Of a stretch of DNA of 64,000 nt, positions 1 to 9,400 are shown piece by piece; position 1 is the first letter of the stretch; the number at the start of each line of letters is the position of its first letter. A program made the position numbers and the translations under genes. Location of the stretch: assembly GCF_947179165.1 (NCBI RefSeq), contig NC_077244.1, forward strand, positions 73,330,144 to 73,394,143, written 5' to 3'. The notes beneath the pieces are model-generated. The model searched no databases. It was not told where the DNA came from and worked only from the letters and a program-made list of their open reading frames with translations. Origin of the DNA: Solanum dulcamara (Eukaryota; Streptophyta; Magnoliopsida; Solanales; Solanaceae).

Positions 1-760
1 CAGAATCCCCGATCAAGCTAAAGTCTATGCTTCCAAACTCCCAAATCAAGCCAAAGTTTATCCCTCGAAAATTCCTGATCAAGCTAAGGTATACACAACC
101 AAAATCCCCGTTCTAGCTTCTAAGGTAATATACACAACCAGAATCCCCGATCAAGCTAAAGTCTATGCTTCCAAACTCCCAAATCAAGCCAAAGTTTATC
201 CCTCGAAAATTCCTAATCAAGCTAAGGTATACACAACCAAAATCCCCAATCTAGCTTTTAAGGCAATCTACACAACCAGAATCCCCGATCAAGCTAAAGT
301 CTATGCTTCCAAACTCCCAAATCAAGCCAAAGTTTATCCCTCGAAAATTCCTGATCAAGCTAAGGTATACACAACCAAAATCCCCGTTCTAGCTTCTAAG
401 GTAATATACACAACCAGAATCCCCGAGCAAGCTAAAGTCTATGCTTCCAAACTCCCAAATCAAGCCAAAGTTTATCCCTCGAAAATTCCTAATCAAGCTA
501 AGGTATACACAACCAAAATCCCCGATCTAGCTTTTAAGGCAATCTACACAACCAGAATCCCCGATCAAGCTAAAGTCTATGCTTCCAAACTCCCAAATCA
601 AACCAAAGTTTATCCCTCGAAAATTCCTAATCAAGCTAAGGTCTACACAACCAAAATCCCCGATCTAGCTTCTAAGGTAATCTACTCGACCAGAATTCCG
701 GATCAAGCTAAGGTCTATACAACTAGAATCCCTGATCAAGCCAAAGTTTATGCAACTAAT
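1..760 (+). repeat. Coding tandem array, 138-bp unit (46 aa), five full copies plus a partial one
   Basis: The unit starts recur at 1, 139, 277, 415, 553 and 691, exactly 138 bp apart. Each full unit encodes three 11-residue QxKVY subunits and one 13-residue subunit of the form IPxLAxKxIYTTR. Units 1 and 3 read as identical in DNA, and unit 2 resembles unit 4, so the array also has a 276-bp dimer period. The last partial unit has two QAKVY subunits and then runs into the BURP domain. In total there are 16 QAKVY and one QTKVY. The array continues off the left edge. Confidence 0.95.
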
Positions 761-1441
761 TCACACTCTAATCATCACCTCGGAGAAGTCTCATTCTTCA
801 GAGTCTCTATCCTCAAACCTGGAAACACAATCCATCTTGACAACTTAGAGAACCCCTTCCCTCACCGCTCATTTCTTCCTTCTCAAATTGCCTCAAAGAT
901 CTCCATAAACTCAAATCACCTCCAACATTTATTCCCTCAAACTTTCTCTTCACCATTCACAAAAGATACCACACAAACTACCATCCTCAATTGCAATGCA
1001 CCTACTCTAAAAGGAGAAGTTAAAAAATGTGCAAAATCTTTAGAAGAAATGATAGAGTTCTCAAAGACTATCTTGAAACAAAACCAGCTAATTGCATTGA
1101 CAACAAAAAGCAAACAGGGGTCAGGAGAGAAACTTAAAATTGAGAAATTTCATAAAATCAATTCCCAAAAGAGTGTCTCATGCCATGAGATTTTCCTTCC
1201 TTTTGCTACTTATTTTTGCCATTTGCTATCTTCAACTAATATTTATGCTGTGGACTTAGTTGATTTAAACACTAATGCCCATGTTAATACAGCTTTAGTT
1301 GTTTGTCATATGGATACTTCTTCATGGCCAGCTGATCATCCAGCTTTCAAAATGTTGAATTTTTCACCTGGAAAAGGAGAGGCTTGTCATTGGATGTCAC
1401 AAGCTGATCTTGTTTGGGTTAGACATGATGTACATGCATAA
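2..1441 (+). CDS. BURP-domain protein with QAKVY repeats (5'-partial), candidate fused burpitide precursor/cyclase
   Basis: One frame stays open from base 2 to the TAA at 1439-1441 (479 residues); the start and any signal peptide lie outside the window. Residues 1 to about 253 are a repeat array with subunits of the form IPDQAKVYTTK, LPNQAKVYPSK and a 13-residue variant without Gln. Residues from about 262 form a BURP domain: FFRVSILKPGNTIHL, GEVKKCAKSLEEMIEF, then the four Cys-His pairs with the canonical spacing CH-X10-CH-X27-CH-X25-CH-X8-W. All of this is seen directly. Some BURP proteins (lyciumin, moroidin and cyclopeptide-alkaloid precursors) are copper-dependent autocatalytic peptide cyclases that crosslink a Tyr or Trp in repeated core peptides; others (RD22, PG1-beta, USP) are cell-wall or stress proteins. 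The repeats suggest a fused burpitide precursor, but a structural wall protein crosslinked through its V-Y-x-x-K sites is the main alternative. The ATG at 1049 is internal to the BURP domain and is not a real start. Confidence 0.88.
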   Translation, partial: RIPDQAKVYASKLPNQAKVYPSKIPDQAKVYTTKIPVLASKVIYTTRIPDQAKVYASKLPNQAKVYPSKIPNQAKVYTTKIPNLAFKAIYTTRIPDQAKVYASKLPNQAKVYPSKIPDQAKVYTTKIPVLASKVIYTTRIPEQAKVYASKLPNQAKVYPSKIPNQAKVYTTKIPDLAFKAIYTTRIPDQAKVYASKLPNQTKVYPSKIPNQAKVYTTKIPDLASKVIYSTRIPDQAKVYTTRIPDQAKVYATNSHSNHHLGEVSFFRVSILKPGNTIHLDNLENPFPHRSFLPSQIASKISINSNHLQHLFPQTFSSPFTKDTTQTTILNCNAPTLKGEVKKCAKSLEEMIEFSKTILKQNQLIALTTKSKQGSGEKLKIEKFHKINSQKSVSCHEIFLPFATYFCHLLSSTNIYAVDLVDLNTNAHVNTALVVCHMDTSSWPADHPAFKMLNFSPGKGEACHWMSQADLVWVRHDVHA

Positions 1442-2206
1442 AATAGAATGTCTTTATGCCTTTTAATTAAGCTTTAATTTGATTTTAATTGTAAAAATGA
1501 TTTGTTTCCGTTTTAGGAATAGTAAGGTAGGAATTATAGAAAAATAAATCCCATCCTTACTTTCCCTTTCTTGTGTGAAGTCATGTGGTTTTATTCAGTG
1601 TGTAGTGCGATGGTTACTATTAGAAAATGATATTCCCTTTGGTCTTTTTGTGTCAATTTTAACAAGTTTCAGAATGATGTGATCAAGTTATATATTGATT
1701 TTTATTAATGTATTTTTGATATTTTGTGCTAGAGGAAGAAAGATATTTTGAGGGACATGACGCGATGCCTGAACCCAATTTTCTCTTGTCAATAATGTTA
1801 TAACCTTGTAAAAGTTCAGTACGGTAAAATAGATATATCATTTGTTTGAATTTAAAGTTAGATTTGACAAAATCAAATTTCATATATATAATATCAAAGT
1901 TTACTTGATTTCAAATTATCTGAAATTAGCTTTTGACTAGCCAAACTTCAAACGTGAAAAAACTTCATACTCGCAAGTCGCACCTATGAAATTATTTTAA
2001 AGCGCTTAAAGTTGCAAAAGATTGAAACCTTTTGGCTATATCTTAAAATCGATTATATATGTGCACAGTGCACTTACCCCGGCTATGAATCTCCTCTATA
2101 TGGGCCGGATATGGTTGCATCTGACCCATAAATATTCCGGGTCAAATAATATTATCTGAGACAGAGAAGAGAAAACACAGAAAAGTAAGAAATTAGCTTT
2201 ACAGTA
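1442..2206. other. Intergenic; 3' flank of the BURP gene and promoter of the next gene
   Basis: AT-rich with no credible gene. The last 110 bases before the ATG at 2207 hold a TGGGCC site-II-like element at about 2101 and a short 5' UTR. TGGGCY sites are frequent in promoters of constitutively expressed plant genes; its use here is inference. Confidence 0.5.
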
Positions 2207-2725
2207 ATGGGGCTCTCAGCTTCTAAGCGAGTTAGCAACTCACTCCAAAATTCATCCGAGTTCAACTCGGCATGTGACTCAGTCTACAATGATTGTCTCT
2301 CCCTATCTCAACACGCCTTCGCCGGAGTCAAACCCCACCAGCTTTTCTCCGCCACCGAACGCCTCCACGCTTCTCTCTATTCCTCCGTCCCTCTCATAAC
2401 CAACTGGGTCAAATCACCTCCGACCCGATTACAAGTGGATAAAGCCTTCATAATCGTGTCAACGCGCCGATCCGGCGTAAAGGAAAGGGAGAAGGAGAGT
2501 GAAATTGTGCTTGGGAACAACGAGTTTAAGGAGTTTTCAGTGGAGGTATTTGCAGACGCTGTCGTTTCGTGTGCAGGGAAAGAGCTGTTGAAGCGAGTTC
2601 CGGTAGGTGCTTTGGGGATTGCTGGTGTTGGTGCAGTGGTAAAGCCTGGGAAAGAATTGATTGCGGCAGCGATTGGTGCTTACGCGCTCGGTGTTGCAAC
2701 TTCGGTATACGTCAGCTTGGCTTGA
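2207..2725 (+). CDS. Conserved plant protein of unknown function, N-myristoylation-like start
   Basis: Single-exon ORF of 172 residues ending in TGA. I recognise the opening (MGLSASKRVSNSLQ) as typical of a conserved but uncharacterised land-plant family; I cannot name a function. Gly2 with Ser6 fits the N-myristoylation pattern MGxxxS, so membrane association is plausible. The middle carries a HAFAGVKPHQLF segment and an SPPTRLQVDKA segment. The last 45 residues are Gly/Ala/Val-rich (VPVGALGIAGVGAVVKPG, then IAAAIGAYALGVATSVYVSL), looking like two short hydrophobic helices. Codon use is GC-richer than the flanks and the ORF is unbroken, which supports a real gene. The +1-frame ORF at 2569-2784 and the antisense one at 2537-2743 are shadows. 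Confidence 0.8.
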   Translation: MGLSASKRVSNSLQNSSEFNSACDSVYNDCLSLSQHAFAGVKPHQLFSATERLHASLYSSVPLITNWVKSPPTRLQVDKAFIIVSTRRSGVKEREKESEIVLGNNEFKEFSVEVFADAVVSCAGKELLKRVPVGALGIAGVGAVVKPGKELIAAAIGAYALGVATSVYVSLA

Positions 2726-2989
2726 GCAGCGTATGTTTTTCATTTACAAAAGTGAATAAAAGTTCTTTTTTTTACTTTTTATGATTAAAAAACTACTCTT
2801 TCATGAAGAGTACAGTACATAAATAAGTTTTGTTAATAAATTTGTTTATGTCGCGTAATAAATATGATGGAGGCCCATTCAACCTTTTTCCTTAATTCAA
2901 TTAAAAAAAAATTCATCTAACCCAATTAATTACTTTTTTTCCTATTCAATTATTCATTTTTTAATCTTGTAAATTTAACTATAAATAAC

Positions 2990-4330
2990 CATGTCAAAAA
3001 ATGAAAAAAATACACAAAAAACACAAACAGTTATCTGTCTCTTTATCTTTGTCAATTATCTCTCTTTCTCTTTCCCTCTTACTTTCTTAAATGATTACTA
3101 ATTTAGTTTCATAATATCTAAAGTTTGTTTGTTTTATAACCAGCACAAGTCTTCATCACTTTGAGCTATTTTTATAGAAGGCAATAAAAGGGTAAAAAAA
3201 TTATTTATTTAAAATGTCTAATATATCTAATTTTGAATTTGTTGCTCTTGATATATCTGAAAAAGGCTACTCATCATTGTCACTAGATGTTGAAATACAC
3301 CTAGAATCGATGGATCTGACAGACACCATCAAAGATGGCAATATAACACCTAGAATCGATGGGTCTGACAGATACCATCAAAGATGACAATATGTCATCT
3401 AGGCAAGACCGTGTCAAAATCATGATATTTCTCTGTCACCATCTTGACGAGGGTAAAAATTATAGTACTTCACATTAAAAGACCTTCTTAAACTGTGGAG
3501 AAATCTAAAAGAAATATATGACCACCTAAAGTTGGTCATTCTTCCACAAGCACGTCATGATTGCCTCAATTTGAGATTAATGAATTTTAAAAATATAATT
3601 TAATATAATTTTGTCTTGTTTAGAATTATAGCACGGTTAAATTTATGCGGAGAAGAAATCACTGAACAAGACAAACTTGAAAAAACATACTCCACATTTT
3701 CACCCGCAAATATGCTCCTGCAACAATAATATCGCGAAAAAGGTTTTGAGAAATATTTTGAATTACTTTCTCACCTTCTTATTGCTGAATGTCATAACGA
3801 ACTGTTAATGAAAAATTATGATAGTCGATCCGTTGTTTTTTTGTCATATCCTGAAGTGAATCAAGCAAATTATAACCAACGAGAAAGAAGTCATGGCCCC
3901 AGTCGTGATCATGATCGAAGAAGAAATTATAATCGTGATGCTCCGATGGCACCGAGAAATGATCAGCAATATAAAAAGAAGAGAGAACAGCAAGATGTTA
4001 TATCTAAGAAAAATTCAGAAAGTATGTGTCATAGAAATGAGAGAAATGAAATTGTAAGATACAATGCACGCTTTGTTACATAAGAATTCACTCAAAGATC
4101 TGGGGTTAACTATGAAGAAACATATTCACCTGTTATGGATTAAATAACTTTTCAATATCTCATTAGTTTTGCTGTACATAAAAATCTTGAGATACATCTA
4201 ATAGATGTAATTACAACTTACTTTTATGGTTCACTTGATAATAAAATTTCAGAAGAATTAAAATTGTCTGAAGCATGTACTAAGTCTAGGAAGATTTACT
4301 CAATCAAATTGCAAAGATCATGATTTTGAC
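2990..4330 (+). mobile_element. Degraded, internally deleted Ty1-copia relative (gag fused to reverse transcriptase)
   Basis: From 3214 an ATG opens a gag-like reading (MSNISNFEFVALDIS) closely related to the gag of the element at 20195-21962. The gag match continues with frameshifts to about 3950. At about 4040-4140 the reading is abruptly reverse transcriptase (YNARFVT, stop, EFTQRSGVNYEETYSPVMD), followed by an AVHKNLEIHLIDV-like stretch. Zinc knuckle, protease and integrase are missing. The pyrimidine-rich sequence at about 3000-3140 ending in TTTTATAAC resembles the LTR end of the second element; the primer-binding region is shortened. No matching 3' LTR was found, so boundaries are approximate. 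Confidence 0.7.
3808..4083 (+). pseudogene. Chimeric gag/RT remnant ORF of the copia relic
   Basis: This 91-residue frame joins an Arg/Asn-rich gag tail (RDHDRRRNYNRD) directly to the start of a copia RT motif (NEIVRYNARFVT, intact form KARLVAQGF). It is the deletion junction of the surrounding relic and not a host gene. Confidence 0.7.
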
Positions 4331-7300
4331 ACGTAAAATTACACTATATATATATAGGGTCAAATTTTATTTCTATTAGTATATATATTAAAATAAACCC
4401 CATTAACACAAACAACGAGCTTAACTTCATGGCTAAGGGGTTCAGCAATTGCTGGGTTCCATTCTAAGCAACAACTTTTTCCTCCTTTTTTTTTCTTGGA
4501 AAATCTAATAGCAAAGCTAATATGAGCTCAACATTTGGACTCAAAATCTCAATCCAATGAAAAGCAATTGAGCTCAATAGAGAGGTTTGTTGTTTTTTTT
4601 CATTATTTTTATTTTTATACTATTTCTACTTTCCAATTTTCATTTGTTTAAATGTATTAGGCACATTATTTTCATTTTTGTATTTTATCCTTCTTGTTTT
4701 TATTGCTCATTTTATTTATGTAATTCTCTTTTTATATACTAATTCAAAGAAACTCTTTAAAAATATATGAATTGTTCTTAACATGAAATTGATATAGAAA
4801 AAATATTTTTTAAGATAAGGTAAATTAAATTTGATCGAGCGAAGAAATTTAAAAGACATGAATATTCATGATATCGCATTCTTATTTTTTCAGAGAAATG
4901 TAAACTAAACTTATTTTATTTTTTTATCGCTTGTCTTTTATTTTTTACAAATGAAAAACCTTATAAATTGAATAAATGAGCTAAAAATCGGCGATGCCAT
5001 TTATTTAACTTTTTAATATGCATTATAATATTAGTAACTCAATTTCTACAGATTTTTAAAGAATTTTGATAATTTTTAAAGTAACATATGATTGTACGAA
5101 CACTATTTTTTAAAAAAATAAATAAAATAGAAAACTACAAAATAAAAGAAAAAAATCATAATTTTTTTTTAAAAAGACTCAATGGAGCAAGGTAAAAGTA
5201 GGAAGAAACGTTATATGCAATATGACAAGACAGTTAAATTTAGTGGGTTAAAGTTAAATTTTTTTTCCTTTTTGCTTTATTTTTCGACTTATTTCTTTTA
5301 TATGTTGAACTCTAGCTTCGCCACTGTATTAGATTATTGACTATTGTAACACCTTGATAAGAGACTGAAAGCAAGTAGAATATTCATGTTTAGTTTTGAT
5401 TAGATGATTAGTATTCTTAATCTACATTCATTATCACGTAGAGATATTTAAACGATCAGAATGCATTTTGTGAAAACGAAAGTCACGTGATAGAATGCGG
5501 AGTGGTTTGCTTCCAAAAAAAGACAAACATAATTAGGTGTTTATTATTAAAAAATTGCCTCAAGTGTTTGCTTACATTAATAGCATGAGTTGTTCTTTAC
5601 CCCCCAAAAAAATAAGAAAAATAGCATGAGTTTAAAATTAAAAATTTAAAAATTATCTCAAACTTTTATATTTTATAAAAACTCTCATCGTTTATTTTTG
5701 GGAAGAGATTATTCGTAAAATGTGTGAAGATTTTATAAAAGAATAATTTGTTATTATCTCCTTCGGAAAAGAATAGTTTAAGTGATAAGATTGAGGAAAA
5801 AATAAATTATTTTTAATTCGATTAAAATATTGCTCTTGCTCATATTGTTATTTTGTTGTTGTTGATTGCTATCAATTATGTTATAAGATATATTTTTTAA
5901 CGGAACATATTCATTATAAAATGATAATGCAAATTTATGAGTATTTTAAATAATTTTTAGAACTTACGAATACAAAATAATATTTTTGAAATAATCAAAT
6001 ATTTTTGAAAAAAAATTGTGATCAAATACATGATGAAATTTCATCACTCAAAAATTATTTGTTAAGAATATTTGAAGCCAAATAGTAACTTAAACTCGGC
6101 ATTCAATCAAATATCGGTAAGAAAGAGTATTGAAAATATTCATAATTGAATTTGTATGGTCTTTTCATGGCAATTAAACATGTGGAATCAATAGAGGGGT
6201 TAGAAGGATCTCGATTAATAATGCAGAAGATAATATTTGTGTAGGATGATTTGCAACCACACAATTTGGATCATCTGGACCATGAAAAACAATAATTCAA
6301 GAATGATCTTGACCGTTGTTAGCCATGTACTAAGTACTTTAATCCAGCAACGTACAACTCATCACTATGAGGGGACCAACTTTTCCCAATTCAACGGTAC
6401 ACATTTCACAATAATTTGAACTCCCACCGTCTCAATTTATTGTTTGGTGTGAATAAAAAATAAAAGGAAAAAAAATAAAGGAAAATGAAAATTAAACAAA
6501 ATTGAATAAAATTCCTTTTGCAAGAAAAAGGAGAAGAGCTTTTGAATTTATATATAAAAATACATCTGCTAGCTTTTAAAAGATTAAAAAAAACAATAAG
6601 TTTTGTGCTACCGTCACTTACTCGATCGACTTCAGTTAATTTTGTAGAAATAAAATTTAGAATTCTGACAAATTTTATTTTTCCTTTTGAAAAGACACAT
6701 GGTCTTTACATAAATACATCATTTCGAGCAGTCATTTCTCACGCTATTTGAACTTCAAATTGCAGCTATAAATATAGAGGTATTGCCTCAATTTTCATCA
6801 TCGAATTTTTATACTACTTCAGTATATTTTCATATGAATAAAAATTGTTTTTGTGTGATTTGTAATTGTATTCAACTTCAGGTAACATAATATTTTGAGA
6901 GAAATTAATTCATACACCTCAGATATAATATGGAGAAGGGTTAAATTTTTCGAGTATACACAATAAATTTTATGGGCTGAAAATATTTTTTTATTTCCTC
7001 TATATCATATAAATTTCAGCATATCTAGCTAAGTCGAATTGATGGTACACTCATACTCCCATCACTAAATCTTTGATCGTCATACTCTATTATTTATAAT
7101 TCTATCTTCCATCGTCTATTTATATAAATAAAAATAATAAGTAATATAATAGATTTTAAATAATTTCAAAAATAATACAAAAATATTAATAAAAATAAAG
7201 ATATATCTTATAAAAAAAATTAAAAGATTATCTATTATTGGAAGTAATTTTTTATTTTTTAATTTAAAAAATACTTCATTATTAACAAATAAAAATCGTT

Positions 7301-7849
7301 TATCTATTCAGACATTTAAGAATAAGAGAGAATTGAAACATGCATTTATATATATTAACATATTAAATGCATGTAATATTAAAATAATAATCATAAATAA
7401 TAACATAAATTTTAATGACAAACTGATAAAAAAAATTGTTCTACTTATAATTTTAATGTGCTTAAATAAAAATCTATAAATACTTAGATTAAGAAAGATA
7501 AATAGTATACATTAGGATTTTGATTATTATTAAAATATTCACTTTTTAATCTACTCAATTATTTCATTATAGAACGTCAATAATTTATATATTCAATTAG
7601 GATTTTTTTACTTTAGTTTTTTGAATAGAAAATATAATTTTTTTAATAGAAAATGTGTTACCTAGAATAAAAAATAAAAAATTATGATTTTAAAGAAGTA
7701 AAAAAAAAAGACAAAGATTGATAATACAAATAGTAAAATAGGCATTTTGGAAATTAATTAGGATAAAAGGGGGGAAATAATTTTGACCCATTTAAAATAT
7801 GTTATGTCCTGTTAATTACATTTTCTAACTCTGTTCGATTTACCTTTAC

Positions 7850-7995
7850 TTCTCCTTGAACCTTTCATTGTCAACCTCTTACATTCTTATCGAGGCGCCA
7901 ATGTTCCTTCTTTTCACGTGTCTAAACCATTTTAGTTTCGTTTCTCACTTCTCGCACACTGTGAAGGCTAGTATCACTTGCCCCGTATACAGGGG
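7850..7995 (-). mobile_element. RTE-type LINE remnant
   Basis: On the minus strand this diverged stretch resembles the 3' coding end of the RTE LINE seen at 41811-42410. The shared plus-strand wording is a 'caacctcttacattctt' block followed by a 'tgtctaaaccatttta' block in the same order and spacing. It is short and mutated. Confidence 0.45.
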
Positions 7996-8524
7996 TGTAT
8001 GCAGAAGGGTTCATCGAGTTCACGTGAACCCATACTCCCATTCCAAGATCATATATAGTAGTGTTATATTATTTTTTTAAAATCCTAAAATATAAATATG
8101 TGAACTCGCACTCGAAGTATCATATAATGTGATGATGCTTGAGTGCACCTCTGCAAGTGAGGCTAGAAATTTGAATCTTATATCTATCTTATTTTATTTT
8201 TCTTTTTAAAATAAGATAACACATCTCCAAATAGTTATTGGTAGCACTTTTGATGTTTTAATTACTATTGCTTCAGTCTTTCAAAATTTTCAAGTTTGTC
8301 ACATAGAAATTTTTTAATTTTTTTAGCACGTATATCTATACACACACTTTTTGAATAAATAAGAATTGATTTTGAACCTATAATTTTAAAATTTTAACGA
8401 TTTTTAGTGATGATAACCTAAATGTTAAATCATAAAATCTATATGTTAAATTCATTTTTTCGTAATAAAAGTGTACCTATCATTTTGAAATTCTGAATAC
8501 AGCTCTACCCGTATATCATAACTT

Positions 8525-8725
8525 TTAATCTTGTCTCTCCTAATATGTCTATACATTCGTCTAAATATCTCCATATCTGCTACCTTCATCTTCAGAATAT
8601 ATAAATTTTAACCGATCAATACTCCATTTCACGTAACATAAGTGTGCGACTTTTAACTTATTAATACTCCATCCCATACAACACATCAATTTAACAGCCC
8701 CTCTATAAAACTTATTTTTAAACCT
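8525..8725 (-). mobile_element. RTE-type LINE remnant (upstream pol part)
   Basis: Phrases such as 'ccatatctgctaccttcatc' followed by a block about a related 'caatactcc..ccatacaacac' and 'ctctataaaactta' follow the order seen in plant RTE reverse-transcriptase copies, read from memory on the minus strand. Heavily decayed with no ORF. Confidence 0.4.
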
Positions 8726-9400
8726 TAATAACATATTCTTTATCACCTCACTCCAATTATCAGTAAATTAAACAGCATCTCAAATTCATAAACTCCGATG
8801 TATCCGCTTCCTACTCTTAAAATATCATTAATATATTGAAGTAGATGCGTGTGAATCCGGCATTTCAACTCCCACCAACACCGAAGGGAGAGTAGGAATA
8901 AATAAGGCTCAAATATTTGTATCCACTAATATTAACAGCAATCCAATAGCCACACAAGAGGTGAGAAAGTGGAGCCTGCTAATAATGTGCTGTCTCAACA
9001 CTCATCAAGTATTTTATACTCAAATCTATTCCCTTATCCACACAACCCCCCCCCTCTTCCACTCATTTTATTGTCTATATTTACCTTTCTTTCCTTTCTT
9101 CTTCTTCTTTCTCCACCCATTTTCCCCACTTCTCTCAATACAAAGACCAGATTTTTCTGTTTGTCATTCCAAGTTTTCTTTTTGATTATTTGGACTAGTT
9201 ACCTGCTTTGGGTTTTCTTGATTTCTGCAGGCATAAAGTTTTGGTTTTTAGTCTGAATCGACCCTTTTAGCATACCAGGGTATTTTTTAAATCTTGAAAA
9301 GTTAAGTTCTCTCACCAAAAAGCTTCAAGACACTATTTTTCCTCTTTTTCTTGGGTGAAACTCAAAAGGGTATGTCTTAAATCAGAGTTGAGTAATAAAG

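Larger units (their letters stand above)
4340..8950. other. Gene-free AT-rich intergenic DNA with old repeat debris
   Basis: No ORF here has recognisable protein content; the short frames at 6237, 6518 and 7856 are chance. Long runs of A and T dominate 5000-7700. Pieces with LINE character are listed separately. I see no other structure that I can support. Confidence 0.6.

Noticed and set aside
1..760. Tandem array as satellite DNA
   Set aside because: Every unit keeps one open frame with synonymous or conservative changes and runs in frame into the BURP domain.
1049..1441. ORF starting at ATG 1049 as a separate small gene
   Set aside because: The frame is open upstream to base 2 and the residues before 1049 (GEVKKCAKSLEE) belong to the same BURP domain.
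7980..8170. GGGGTGTATGCAGAAGGG...CACCTCTGCAAG block as a complete MITE
   Set aside because: Ends are suggestive of inverted repeats but no target duplication could be defined.
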